From Glaciihabitans sp. INWT7 (GTDB taxonomy: Bacteria; Actinomycetota; Actinomycetes; Actinomycetales; Microbacteriaceae), in NCBI RefSeq assembly GCF_014217685.1, contig NZ_CP043653.1, positions 2,918,419 through 2,982,418 on the forward strand: DNA of 64,000 nucleotides, read 5' to 3'. The notes beneath the pieces were generated by a model. The model was not told the DNA's origin, made no database searches, and worked only from the letters and a program-made list of their open reading frames with translations. Numbering within the stretch: the first letter of the stretch is position 1; each line of letters begins with the position of its first letter. The translations under genes and the position numbers were made by a program. Below are positions 8,030-16,869 of this stretch, in pieces.

Positions 8030-9873
8030 ACCGACTTGGCCAGGTTGCGGGGCTGGTCCACGTCGAGCCCCTTGGCCGCGGCGAGCTCCATCGCAAAGAT
8101 CTGCAGTGGCGCAACGGCCAGCAGTGGCTCGAAGAGCGTGGAGGCGAGCGGGATGCGGATCACGGTGTCGGCGTAGGGAAGCACCGAGACATCCCCTTCT
8201 TCGGCGATCGCGAGGATGCGGGCACCGCGGGCGCGGATCTCCTGGATGTTCGACACGACCTTGGGATGTAGGGAATCCTTCGCGCGCGGGCTCGGCACGA
8301 TGACGAAGACGGGCTGGCCGGGCTCGATGAGCGCGATCGGGCCATGCTTGAGCTCACCGGCCGCGAAACCCTCCGCGTGGATGTAGGCGAGCTCCTTGAG
8401 CTTCAGCGCGCCCTCGAGAGCCACGGGGTATCCCGCGTGACGGCCGAGGAAGAGCACGGAACGGGTGTCCGTCATCCAGCCCGCGAGCTGGGTGATCGAG
8501 TCGTGCTGCTCGAGCACCGTCGCGAGCTGGTCGGGCAACGCCTGGAGCTCGTCGAGCAGGCCCGCGATCTCCACCGCAGAGAGCGTCTGGCGCACGCGGG
8601 CGACGTGCAGTCCGAAGAGGTACAGCGCGGCGACCTGGGCGACGAAGGCCTTCGTGGATGCCACGGCCACCTCCGGTCCGGCGTGCGTGTAGATCACGGC
8701 GTCGGATTCACGGGCGATGGTGGCGCCCTGGGTGTTGCAGATCGAGAGCGTCTTCGCGCCGGCCGCAACCGCATACTTCACGGCCATCAGGGTGTCCATG
8801 GTCTCACCCGACTGGCTGATCGACACGACGAGGGTGCGGGCATCGATCACCGGATCGCGGTAGCGGAACTCGTGCGAGAGTTCGACATCCACGGGGATAC
8901 GTGCCCACTTCTCGATCGCATACTTGCCGAGCATCCCGGAGTAGTTGGCGGTGCCGCAGCCGAGGATCACGATGCGGTCGATTTCCCGCAGGGCATCGTC
9001 GCCCAGACTGTCGAGCTCGTGCAGGCGCACCGCTCCGTCGGCGATACGACCGAGCAGTGTCTTGGCGATCGCCTCCGGCTCCTCGCTGATCTCCTTGGCC
9101 ATGAAGCTCGACCATCCACCCTTCTCGGCTGCCGAGGCATCCCAGGCGATCTCGAACTCTTCGGTCTCGACCGGATTGCCGAGGAAGTCGGTGACGGTGA
9201 CGCTGTCTGCCGTGATGGTGACGAGCTGGTCTTGGCCGATGGCCATCGCGCGACGGGTGTGCTCCACGAAGGCCGCGACATCCGACCCGAGGAAGTTCTC
9301 GCCCTCGCCGAGTCCGATCACCAGGGGAGAGTTACGTCGCGCTCCGACGACGACTCCGGGCTGGTCCTTGTGTAGCACGAGCAGCGTGAACGCTCCGTGC
9401 AGCCGATCGACGACATTGCGAAGCGCGACGGCGAGATCACCGGTGGTTTGGTACTCGATTCCGACGAGCAGCGCCGCGACCTCGGTGTCGGTCTCGCTGG
9501 TGAAGACGGTGTCGGGGTGGGAGGCGAGAAGCTCCGCCTTCAGCTCGGCGAAGTTCTCGATGATTCCGTTGTGGATGAGCGCGAGTCTGCCGTCATCCCC
9601 GAGGTGCGGGTGCGCGTTCTGGTCGTTGGGGCCGCCGTGGGTGGCCCACCGTGTGTGCCCGATTCCGGTCGCGCCGTTCGCCATTTCGCGGCCATCCAGA
9701 TCGTCGATGAGCACCTGCAGCTTGCCCGCGCGTTTGCGCGTGTGCAGAACGCCCTCGGGGTCGATCACGGCGATCCCCGCCGAGTCATAGCCGCGGTATT
9801 CGAGCCGACGAAGACCCCCCAGCAGTACTTCGATGCTCTGGTTGCTGCCAACGTAGCCCACGATTCCACACAT
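8017..9873 (-). CDS. glmS: Glutamine-fructose-6-phosphate aminotransferase (isomerizing)
   Basis: 618 residues. The mature N-terminus is the catalytic Cys2 (MCGIVGYVGSN), with glutaminase motifs RRLEYRGYDSAGIAV and GIGHTRWATHGGP, then two SIS sugar-isomerase domains (SISQSGETMDTLMAV, FLGRHAGYPVALEGALKLKE) and the closing PRNLAKSVTVE. It makes glucosamine-6-phosphate, the first step to UDP-GlcNAc. An ATG exactly at the Cys2-exposing position is required, so the open frame upstream to 10005 is discarded. A TAAAAT box (9882-9887) sits 8 nt before the ATG with no good ribosome binding site, so the mRNA is probably leaderless. Confidence 0.98.
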   Translation of the reverse strand: MCGIVGYVGSNQSIEVLLGGLRRLEYRGYDSAGIAVIDPEGVLHTRKRAGKLQVLIDDLDGREMANGATGIGHTRWATHGGPNDQNAHPHLGDDGRLALIHNGIIENFAELKAELLASHPDTVFTSETDTEVAALLVGIEYQTTGDLAVALRNVVDRLHGAFTLLVLHKDQPGVVVGARRNSPLVIGLGEGENFLGSDVAAFVEHTRRAMAIGQDQLVTITADSVTVTDFLGNPVETEEFEIAWDASAAEKGGWSSFMAKEISEEPEAIAKTLLGRIADGAVRLHELDSLGDDALREIDRIVILGCGTANYSGMLGKYAIEKWARIPVDVELSHEFRYRDPVIDARTLVVSISQSGETMDTLMAVKYAVAAGAKTLSICNTQGATIARESDAVIYTHAGPEVAVASTKAFVAQVAALYLFGLHVARVRQTLSAVEIAGLLDELQALPDQLATVLEQHDSITQLAGWMTDTRSVLFLGRHAGYPVALEGALKLKELAYIHAEGFAAGELKHGPIALIEPGQPVFVIVPSPRAKDSLHPKVVSNIQEIRARGARILAIAEEGDVSVLPYADTVIRIPLASTLFEPLLAVAPLQIFAMELAAAKGLDVDQPRNLAKSVTVE

Positions 9874-9881
9874 GGAACCCG

Positions 9882-9887
9882 ATTTTA
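9882..9887 (-). promoter_or_regulatory. Probable -10 box of leaderless glmS transcript
   Basis: TAAAAT on the minus strand, 8 nt before the glmS ATG. That spacing puts transcription initiation at or next to the start codon. No convincing -35 hexamer is seen. Confidence 0.5.
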
Positions 9888-9938
9888 CGGTACCCGCCGA
9901 CGCATATCCGCCGGGTCGTCGGCGCCCCGGGTCTCCGG

Positions 9939-9944
9939 TAGCCT
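9939..9944 (+). promoter_or_regulatory. Probable -10 box of leaderless coaA transcript
   Basis: TAGCCT, matching TANNNT, 8 nt before the coaA ATG at 9953 and the same spacing as the divergent glmS box. There is no ribosome binding site between them, which supports leaderless initiation. Confidence 0.45.
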
Positions 9945-9952
9945 GAATTCCT

Positions 9953-10918
9953 ATGTCCGACAAGGCCCATCCCGCCGCGGCCCACTCGACCTCCGCCCAC
10001 TCCACCCCCTTCGTCGAGATCGAGCGTGCCGACTGGGCGGCACTCGCGCCGACGACCGAGCTCCCGCTCTCGCCGACAGAGATCGTCGGTCTTCGCGGCC
10101 TGGGCGACCGCCTCGACCTGAGCGAGGTGACGGATGTCTACCTCCCCCTCAGCAAGCTCATCAGCCTCTACGCGGTGGGCGCTCGCCACCTCCACCGCGA
10201 TACCAGTCGGTTTCTCGGGCGCGATTCACCCGCGACTCCCTTCGTCATCGGCGTCGCCGGATCCGTCGCGGTCGGCAAGTCGACCAGCGCCCGGCTGCTT
10301 CGAGAGCTCCTCTCGCGCTGGGAGGACACCCCCCGCGTCGAGCTCGTGACCACCGACGGGTTCCTGCTTCCCAATGCGGAACTCGAGCGACGCGGCCTGA
10401 TGGAGCGCAAGGGATTCCCCGAGTCCTACGATCGCCGCGCGCTGCTCCGCTTCGTCACCAAGGTGAAGAGCGGTGCGGAGGAGGTACGTGCCCCGTTCTA
10501 TTCGCACCTCAGCTACGACATCATCCACGACGCCGAGATCGTGGTGCGGCGGCCGGACATCCTCATCGTCGAGGGCCTGAACGTGCTGCAGCCGCCGTCG
10601 TCCGGTCATGGCCTGGCGATCAGTGACCTGTTCGACTTCACCGTCTACGTGGATGCCCGCACCTCCGACATCGCCCGCTGGTATGAGGAACGATTCCTGA
10701 AGCTCCAGCAGGGCGCGTTCACCAACCCCAAGTCCTACTTCCATCGCTTCGCGAGCTTGAGCCAGGAGGAGGCGGTGGCTCGCGCCGCCGATATCTGGAA
10801 GCGCATCAATGAGCCGAACCTCGTGCAGAATGTGCTTCCCACGCGCTCACGGGCGGACCTCGTGTTGCGCAAGGGCGCGGATCACGCCGTGAACAGTGTT
10901 CTCCTGAGGAAGATCTAG
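9953..10918 (+). CDS. coaA: Type I pantothenate kinase
   Basis: 321 residues. The P-loop [20 protein letters not shown] (residue ~98) and the segments [28 protein letters not shown] and [17 protein letters not shown] are characteristic of prokaryotic CoaA. It phosphorylates pantothenate in the committed step of coenzyme A synthesis. It is transcribed away from glmS with only 79 bp between the two start codons. Probable leaderless start (TAGCCT box 8 nt upstream). Confidence 0.97.
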   Translation: MSDKAHPAAAHSTSAHSTPFVEIERADWAALAPTTELPLSPTEIVGLRGLGDRLDLSEVTDVYLPLSKLISLYAVGARHLHRDTSRFLGRDSPATPFVIGVAGSVAVGKSTSARLLRELLSRWEDTPRVELVTTDGFLLPNAELERRGLMERKGFPESYDRRALLRFVTKVKSGAEEVRAPFYSHLSYDIIHDAEIVVRRPDILIVEGLNVLQPPSSGHGLAISDLFDFTVYVDARTSDIARWYEERFLKLQQGAFTNPKSYFHRFASLSQEEAVARAADIWKRINEPNLVQNVLPTRSRADLVLRKGADHAVNSVLLRKI

Positions 10919-11390
10919 CGCAGCCATCGCCGCCGGGTCGGTTCCGGCGCGGCCGGCAACGGTGGAACCGTCACTGGCTGTCCTCGACGGGGCGCGTGCG
11001 AGCACTTACTGACCGCCGGGCGGATTGCTCCCAGCGCCGCGACTGTTACCAGCCACCCCCACGCGCGGCGAACTGTCACGAGTCGTCGTCTCCGACGGGC
11101 GAAAGAGCACTATTTGACGGCTGAGTGCGACAACCAGACGACAGACGACCATCGCGCGCGACGAACGGTCGACGGGCGACCATCGCGCGCGACGACCAGC
11201 CGACGGGCGACCATTGCCCGCGACGACAGTCGGGCCCAACAGGGCCCACGGGCGCACCATCCGGGCGGCGTGCGGCGACGATCCGGCGGCGTGCGCGACG
11301 ATCCGGGCGGCGTGCCAGGACGATCCGTCACCAGCTGTCGGTTTCGGCCCAGTCCGGAGCTCTTATTGACGGACGAGCGTCCGGCAACGG
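10919..11390. repeat. Repeat-rich intergenic spacer between coaA and glmM
   Basis: No credible gene. Three kinds of repeat are visible. A 31-bp unit (core ACCATCGCGCGCGACGA) starts at 11148, 11179 and 11210. A 20-22-bp unit beginning ATCCGG(G)CGGCGTGC starts at 11259, 11281 and 11301, with a truncated copy at 11323. A 16-bp motif resembling GAGCNCTTATTGACGG occurs at 11000-11015, 11105-11120 and 11357-11372. Short open frames here are strongly biased and not conserved-looking. Confidence 0.75.
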
Positions 11391-12752
11391 TCAGTGAGCG
11401 AGCTGTTCCCGCACGACCTCAGCCAGCGACTCGGTGATCGCCTGGGCTGTCGCCTGGTCTTCCGCCTCTACCATCACCCGCACCATCGGTTCGGTACCGG
11501 ACTTGCGCAGCAGCACCCGCCCGGTCTCGCCGAGGCGCTCCTCGGCAGCGCGAATCGCATCCGCGATCACCGTGTTCGTCGCGAGACTGTGGTGATCGAC
11601 CCCGCGCACGTTGATCATGACCTGCGGATACACCGTCATCACCGCGGCGAGCTCCGCCAGCGACTTGCCGGTGCGTGCCATCTCGGCGAGCAGGTGGAGT
11701 CCGGTGAGGATGCCGTCGCCGGTTGTCGCAAACTGGCTCATGATCACATGCCCGGACTGTTCACCCCCGAGGCTCAACTTCTTCTCGGTGAGAGTCTCGA
11801 GCACGTAGCGGTCGCCGACGGAGGTCTGCAACAGGGTGATGCCGTGCTCGGCCATCGCGACCTTGAGGCCGAGGTTAGACATCACCGTAGCGACGAGAGT
11901 GTCTTCCGCGAGCAGGCCGCGTTCCTTCATGGAGACCGCGAGGATCGCCATGATCTGGTCGCCATCCACGATCTGGCCGAGGTGATCGACGGCGAGGCAC
12001 CGATCCGCATCCCCGTCGTGGGCGATGCCCACATCGGCGCCGTGTTCGAGCACCGCGCGGGCGAGATTGTCGAGGTGGGTGGAGCCGACTCCCTCGTTGA
12101 TGTTGTATCCATCGGGATCGGAACCGATCACCGTGACGGTGGCGCCCGCGTCAGTGAAGACCTCCGGGGAGATCCCGGCGGCGGCGCCATTGGCGCAGTC
12201 GAGCACCACATGGATGCCCTCGAGCCAGTGAGGGAGCGTCGAGAGCAGATGGAGCACGTAGCGATCTTCGGCATCCGCGAAACGACGGATGCGTCCGACC
12301 TCGACCCCGGTCGGAGCGAGCTTCTTCTCCGCCAAGGCGGCTTCGATGCGGTCTTCCACTTCATCGGGCAATTTCGTGCCGCCCACCGCGAAGAACTTGA
12401 TCCCGTTGTCGGGAGCCGCGTTGTGGGATGCCGAGATCACGACCCCGAAATCGGCCTTGATATCCGAGATGAGGAAGGCCGCAGCCGGGGTGGGAATGAT
12501 TCCGGCGTCGAGAACATCGACGCCGGAACTGGCGAAACCGGCCATGACGGCCGCCGCGATGAACTCACCGGAGACCCGGGGATCGCGCGCGACGACGCCC
12601 ACCGGCCGTCGCCCGGAGGCTCGACGACCGTCGGCGAAGCGTCCTTTGCCGAGCACAACGGAGGCGGCCTGGGCAAGCCCGACAGCAAGCTCTACCGTGA
12701 TGACATCGTTCGCGAGACCCCGAACGCCGTCGGTGCCGAAGAGGCGAGGCAT
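11391..12752 (-). CDS. glmM: Phosphoglucosamine mutase
   Basis: 453 residues. [16 protein letters not shown] at the N-terminus, the phosphoserine loop [19 protein letters not shown] (residue ~106), the Mg-binding DGDADRC and [17 protein letters not shown] near the C-terminus define GlmM. It interconverts glucosamine-6-P and glucosamine-1-P on the way to UDP-GlcNAc. It follows rpsI by 24 nt in the rplM-rpsI-glmM order conserved in many actinobacteria. Confidence 0.98.
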   Translation of the reverse strand: MPRLFGTDGVRGLANDVITVELAVGLAQAASVVLGKGRFADGRRASGRRPVGVVARDPRVSGEFIAAAVMAGFASSGVDVLDAGIIPTPAAAFLISDIKADFGVVISASHNAAPDNGIKFFAVGGTKLPDEVEDRIEAALAEKKLAPTGVEVGRIRRFADAEDRYVLHLLSTLPHWLEGIHVVLDCANGAAAGISPEVFTDAGATVTVIGSDPDGYNINEGVGSTHLDNLARAVLEHGADVGIAHDGDADRCLAVDHLGQIVDGDQIMAILAVSMKERGLLAEDTLVATVMSNLGLKVAMAEHGITLLQTSVGDRYVLETLTEKKLSLGGEQSGHVIMSQFATTGDGILTGLHLLAEMARTGKSLAELAAVMTVYPQVMINVRGVDHHSLATNTVIADAIRAAEERLGETGRVLLRKSGTEPMVRVMVEAEDQATAQAITESLAEVVREQLAH

Positions 12753-12776
12753 AGAACCCGTGTCAGTTGCGGCGCG

Positions 12777-13265
12777 TTAGCGCTTGGAGAACTGAGGCGC
12801 CTTACGTGCCTTCTTGAGTCCGGCCTTCTTGCGCTCCTTGACGCGAGCGTCACGGCTGAGGAAGCCGGCCTTCTTGAGGGCCGCACGGTTGTTCTCTTCG
12901 TCGATCTGGTTGAGCGAACGCGAGATGCCGAGACGCAGGGCGCCGGCCTGGCCCGAGGGGCCACCGCCGGTGATGCGGGCGATCACGTCGTAGCTGCCGA
13001 GCAGGTCGAGGATCTTGAAGGGGTCGTTGATGAGCTGCTGGTGCAGCTTGTTGGGGAAATAGTCCTCGAGGGTGCGACCGTTCACGGTGATGACACCGGA
13101 TCCGGGAGCGATGCGCACGCGGGCGATGGCCTGCTTGCGGCGTCCGACGGCTGCGCCGGGGACGTTCAGAACCGCGCGAGGGGCCTTCGTCTCGACCGCT
13201 GCACTGCTCTCGGTGGAATAGCTCTCGAGAACTGCTTCGTCGAGTGAATCTTCGATCTTCGCCAT
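12777..13265 (-). CDS. rpsI: 30S ribosomal protein S9
   Basis: 162 residues. The core begins around [16 protein letters not shown] and ends with the S9 tail [11 protein letters not shown], which reaches the ribosomal P site. An extra ~38-residue N-terminal segment ([18 protein letters not shown]) is acidic and Ala-rich, as in other actinobacterial S9. Downstream of rplM by 32 nt; the two are cotranscribed in most bacteria. Confidence 0.98.
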   Translation of the reverse strand: MAKIEDSLDEAVLESYSTESSAAVETKAPRAVLNVPGAAVGRRKQAIARVRIAPGSGVITVNGRTLEDYFPNKLHQQLINDPFKILDLLGSYDVIARITGGGPSGQAGALRLGISRSLNQIDEENNRAALKKAGFLSRDARVKERKKAGLKKARKAPQFSKR

Positions 13266-13297
13266 GATGTTGGAAATCCTTATTCTGTCGGTGCGCG

Positions 13298-13744
13298 CTA
13301 CTGCGCGACCTGGCCGAGGGTGTAGGTCTTGGGCTGCTGGGCAGCGTGGGGGTGCTCGGCGCCTGCATAGACCTTGAGCTTGGTGAGCTGGGCGCGACCG
13401 ATCGAGTTCTTCGGCAGCATGCCGCGCACGGCCTTCTCGACGGCACGCGTCGGGTGCTTCTCGAGCATCTCGATATAGGTCATCGAGCTGAGGCCGCCCG
13501 GGTAGCCCGAGTGGCGGTAGGCCCGCTTCTGCGCGAGCTTCGCGCCGGTGAGAGCGACCTTCTCGGCGTTGATGATGATGACGAAGTCGCCCATGTCCAT
13601 GTGGGGAGCGAAGGTCGCCTTGTGCTTGCCGCGCAGCAGGACTGCCGCGTGGGTGGCCAGACGACCGAGGACGATGTCAGTGGCGTCGATGATGACCCAC
13701 TCACGCTGAACGTCTTCGGGCTTGGGGGAGAAAGTGCGCGTCAC
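13298..13744 (-). CDS. rplM: 50S ribosomal protein L13
   Basis: 148 residues from a GTG start at 13744 ([20 protein letters not shown]), which matches the actinobacterial L13 N-terminus; the frame is open further upstream to 13864 but without conserved residues. [20 protein letters not shown] and the C-terminal [11 protein letters not shown] are characteristic. L13 is an early-assembly protein of the large subunit. First gene of rplM-rpsI-glmM. Confidence 0.95.
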   Translation of the reverse strand: MTRTFSPKPEDVQREWVIIDATDIVLGRLATHAAVLLRGKHKATFAPHMDMGDFVIIINAEKVALTGAKLAQKRAYRHSGYPGGLSSMTYIEMLEKHPTRAVEKAVRGMLPKNSIGRAQLTKLKVYAGAEHPHAAQQPKTYTLGQVAQ

Positions 13745-13912
13745 AGTAGTACTGCTTTCTTGTGTCGAAATGAGGTGTTCGTGAATCCCACTCCGATGGG
13801 TGTTCCGCAGACGATGTCGCGGAACGCTGCCGGTGGAGGGCTCAAGTTCGTGATACCACGCCACACAGCGCAGGCACCAAGGGTCAAGACTAGTCCGTGG
13901 GGCCGTGCGGGG

Positions 13913-14857
13913 TCAAACCGGCCGCCGGTTGCGCGTGGTGTGCGCGCGGGCCGCCATCTCCGCCTCTGGCGGATATCCCACCTCCACGAGCGTCAGCCCC
14001 TTGGCCGGCAGCACCTTGAAGTCACTCGGTCGATCGAGCTCGTCTCGCAGCTCGACGAGCCTGCCGGACTCGAGCTTGGACTCCCCCACCGCGATCGTCG
14101 CACCGACGAGGGATCGCACCATGCTGTGGCAGAACGCGTCGGCCCGCACCTCTGCCGTGAGCACGCCGTCCTCGGCTCTGGTCCAGAAGAAGCGCTCGAG
14201 GCTCCGCACCGTCGTCGCACCCTCTCGGGGCTTACAGAAGGCGGCCCAGTCGTGCAGCCCGAGGAGATCCTCCGCTGCCTGGTTCATGCGATCGAGGTCG
14301 AGAACGGCCGGATACCAGAGCGTGTGCCCCCGCAGCAGCGGATTGCGCGGGGCCGAGGCATCCGCGACCCGATACTGGTAACGCCGCCAGGTCGCCGAGA
14401 AACGGGCGTCGAATCCCTCTGGAGCGAAGGATCCGCGCGACACGTAGATGTCGGCGTTCAGTCCCGCGATGCCGTTGAGCCGCCGGCCGAGGGCGCGCGG
14501 TCCGTCGAAACGAGCCCCGGGCGCCAACGGGGGTGTCTTGCCCCTCGGGCGCGACAAGACACCGAGTTGCTCCTTCGTCACGTCGAGATGCGCGACCTGT
14601 CCGGTCGCGTGCACCCCCGCATCCGTCCGTCCAGCGACGGTGAGCGGCTCGACCGGCCCGTGCTTGCCGAAGATGATGGCCAGCGCCGACTCGAGCTCGC
14701 CCTGCACGGTGCGCAATCCGGGCTGGGCAGACCAGCCGAGGAAATTGCCCCCGTCATAGGAGAGGTCGAGGCGGATTCGGGTCTTTCCCGGCAGGGGTCC
14801 GGACACCTGCGGGGGGCCGTGCATGATGTTCACGCCAGGGAGATTCTCGACGTCCAC
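13913..14857 (-). CDS. truA: tRNA pseudouridine(38-40) synthase TruA
   Basis: About 314 residues from a GTG at 14857. RIRLDLSYDGGNFLGWSAQP, the catalytic Asp in VAGRTDAGVHATGQVAHLD, and DAFCHSMVRSLVGATIAVG are TruA signatures. The enzyme isomerises uridines 38-40 in the anticodon arm. GTG 14857 is chosen because a TAGACT box (14865-14870) lies 7 nt upstream, giving a leaderless transcript; an ATG at 14824 is the alternative. In many actinobacteria truA follows rplQ; here it lies about 3 kb away on the far side of the acyltransferase and the LigD-type gene. Confidence 0.93.
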   Translation of the reverse strand: MDVENLPGVNIMHGPPQVSGPLPGKTRIRLDLSYDGGNFLGWSAQPGLRTVQGELESALAIIFGKHGPVEPLTVAGRTDAGVHATGQVAHLDVTKEQLGVLSRPRGKTPPLAPGARFDGPRALGRRLNGIAGLNADIYVSRGSFAPEGFDARFSATWRRYQYRVADASAPRNPLLRGHTLWYPAVLDLDRMNQAAEDLLGLHDWAAFCKPREGATTVRSLERFFWTRAEDGVLTAEVRADAFCHSMVRSLVGATIAVGESKLESGRLVELRDELDRPSDFKVLPAKGLTLVEVGYPPEAEMAARAHTTRNRRPV

Positions 14858-14864
14858 ACCCCAG

Positions 14865-14870
14865 AGTCTA
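14865..14870 (-). promoter_or_regulatory. Probable -10 box of leaderless truA transcript
   Basis: TAGACT on the minus strand, 7 nt before GTG 14857. It fits TANNNT and would start transcription at the start codon. Its position is the main reason for choosing that GTG. Confidence 0.45.
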
Positions 14871-14963
14871 GATCGAAGTGTGTTCGTCGATCTGCCCGCC
14901 GGTCGCCACTCCGAGCGGAGTTGACCTCCCGCCCGGTCACGACGAAACTCGAGTGGTCTCCCT

Positions 14964-16844
14964 ATGACTACCTCCCCCTCAGTCCTCGAATCGACGGCTC
15001 CCGCACCAGCGGGGATGCCGCGCTCCGTCGATCCCCGATCGACACGGCTGCCCGGGCTGGACGGCCTCCGCGCCATCGCCGTCACCGCCGTGATCCTCTA
15101 CCATCTGGGGTTCGGCATCCTCCCGGGTGGATTCGTCGGAGTCGATGTCTTCTTCGTGATCAGTGGATTCCTCATCACGGGGCTCCTGATGCGCGAGAAA
15201 GATGCCCGGGGTCGCATCCGCCTCGGGGGGTTCTGGATGCGCCGCGGCCGGCGTCTGCTGCCGGCCCTCGGACTCGTCGTGGTGGTGTCGGCGACCCTCG
15301 CCCTCCTGATCGGTGGCAATCCGCTCGTCCACCTGGGGCGCCAGGTGCTCGGGGCCGCGACCTTCAGCAGCAACTGGCTGTCCATCGCCGCCGCCCAGAG
15401 CTATTTCGACGAGACCTCGCCGGAGCTGTTCCGCAACCTCTGGTCGCTGGCGGTGGAAGAGCAGTTCTACCTCGTCTGGCCCGTGGTGATCATGCTGGTG
15501 CTCGCTCTGCGGTCCCGGCGGGCGCGGTTGGTCGTCGTCGTGGCGATCGGCGCTGCCTCGACAGCAGCCATGATCCTTCTCGCCTCGACCGGTGACCCCA
15601 CCCGGGTCTACTACGGAAGCGACACGCACAGCTTCGGCCTGGCGATCGGGGCGACGCTCGCGATCCTGCACCGGGACTGGCCGGCGAGCACCGGGCCGAC
15701 GGCCCGCCGAGTGCTCCCGACGGTGGCGGTGATCTCGGTTCTCGGTATCGTCGCGATCGCGCTGGCGCTTCCGGCGGGTGCGGCTTTCACCTACCGTGGC
15801 GGGCTGCTTCTCGTCGCTCTGCTCACCGCGCTGGCGATCGCCGGCGCAGTCGTCTCGCGAGTCGGCACCACCCTCGACTGGGCTCCACTGCGCTGGATCG
15901 GCGCGCGCTCCTACGGTCTCTATCTCTGGCACTGGCCGGCGTGGGTGCTGGTGACGGCAGCGCTCCCCTCGGTGTCGCGCGGCGGCAGCGGATGGATGCT
16001 CGGCGCGATCGCACTCGTGCTGACCGTCGTCGCCGCCACCGCCTCCTACCGCTTCATCGAGCAGCCGATCCACCGCACCGGGTTCCGTGCTGTCGTTGCC
16101 GGATGGCTCGGCTCCCGGCCGCGGACGGCGCGCAGGATCATCGGGATCGTCTCGTCCGTTGCGCTGATTGCGGCGCTCGTCGGCACCACCGGTGTCGCCA
16201 TCGCCGCCGACCCGGGCACTACCGACGCGCAAGCCGCGATCGAGAAGGGGAGCGAGTCGGTGGCACCGGCGCGCCAAAGGCCCTCCGCCGCCGCTGCGAC
16301 CCCTCCCGCCTTGCCAGGCGGGGACCAGATCGACGCGATCGGCGACTCGGTCATGCTTGCCTCCGCGCCAGAACTCCAGGCCGGGTTTCCCGGTATCCAG
16401 ATCGATGCTGTCGTGTCACGGCAGCTCTCTTCAGCGCCCGCGATCGTGCAGGGGATGCGTGACGCCGGCACGCTGCGACCGGTGCTGCTGATCGGGCTCG
16501 GCACCAATGGTCCGATCGACCAGCAGTCCCTCGACCAGATCCGGTCCATCGTGGGCCCTCGTCACGAGATTGTCGTCGTGAACGTGCAGGCTCCGCGGGG
16601 CTGGACCGACGAGGTCAACGTCACCCTCACGCGGTTCGCCCAGCAGTATCGCTCTGTCGAACTCGCGAACTGGCGTGACGCGATCTCCTCACGACTCGAC
16701 CTGCTCGCCCGGGACCAGATCCATCCCGGAGCCGCCGGCGGCGCCATCTATGTGCGCGCGGTGACGGATGCCCTGCAGCGGCTGGCCGAACTGCCGCCGT
16801 CACGCAGCCCCAATGATTTCGGGCTCGCCGGAGTGCCGCTCTAG
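14964..16844 (+). CDS. Membrane acyltransferase (OafA/YrhL type) with C-terminal SGNH-like domain
   Basis: 626 residues. LPGLDGLRAIAVTAVILYHLG carries the catalytic His of acyltransferase family 3, followed by GGFVGVDVFFVISGFLITGLL, RRGRRLLPAL and NLWSLAVEEQFYLVWP, with about ten membrane segments to residue ~420. The last ~180 residues form an extracytoplasmic SGNH-hydrolase-like domain: DAIGDSVMLAS has the nucleophile Ser, LIGLGTNGP block III and DQIHPGAAGG the Asp-x-x-His block. Such fusions O-acetylate peptidoglycan, wall polymers or exopolysaccharide. Substrate not evident. It converges on the ligD-type gene. Confidence 0.92.
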   Translation: MTTSPSVLESTAPAPAGMPRSVDPRSTRLPGLDGLRAIAVTAVILYHLGFGILPGGFVGVDVFFVISGFLITGLLMREKDARGRIRLGGFWMRRGRRLLPALGLVVVVSATLALLIGGNPLVHLGRQVLGAATFSSNWLSIAAAQSYFDETSPELFRNLWSLAVEEQFYLVWPVVIMLVLALRSRRARLVVVVAIGAASTAAMILLASTGDPTRVYYGSDTHSFGLAIGATLAILHRDWPASTGPTARRVLPTVAVISVLGIVAIALALPAGAAFTYRGGLLLVALLTALAIAGAVVSRVGTTLDWAPLRWIGARSYGLYLWHWPAWVLVTAALPSVSRGGSGWMLGAIALVLTVVAATASYRFIEQPIHRTGFRAVVAGWLGSRPRTARRIIGIVSSVALIAALVGTTGVAIAADPGTTDAQAAIEKGSESVAPARQRPSAAAATPPALPGGDQIDAIGDSVMLASAPELQAGFPGIQIDAVVSRQLSSAPAIVQGMRDAGTLRPVLLIGLGTNGPIDQQSLDQIRSIVGPRHEIVVVNVQAPRGWTDEVNVTLTRFAQQYRSVELANWRDAISSRLDLLARDQIHPGAAGGAIYVRAVTDALQRLAELPPSRSPNDFGLAGVPL

Positions 16845-16849
16845 CGCGG

Positions 16850-16869
16850 TCCGGAGTCAGGACTCCGGA
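16850..16869. terminator. Hairpin between convergent genes
   Basis: TCCGGAGTC and GACTCCGGA form a perfect 9-bp inverted repeat with a 2-nt spacer (in practice a slightly shorter stem with a larger loop). It sits between the acyltransferase stop and the ligD-type gene and includes the stop codon of the latter. A compact bidirectional terminator is plausible. Confidence 0.5.

Noticed and set aside
8017-10005. Long GlmS start at 10005
   Set aside because: It would bury the catalytic Cys2 inside the protein and overlap coaA; the ATG at 9873 gives the required MCGIVGYVG.
11144-11330. Possible CRISPR array between coaA and glmM
   Set aside because: The repeats are contiguous or nearly so, with no unique spacers of regular length and no cas genes; they are simple tandem repeats.
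11394-13247. 617-codon plus-strand frame
   Set aside because: Antisense to glmM and rpsI; no recognisable domain.
13346-15595. 749-codon plus-strand frame
   Set aside because: Covers rplM and truA in antisense and the start of the acyltransferase in another frame; composition-driven.
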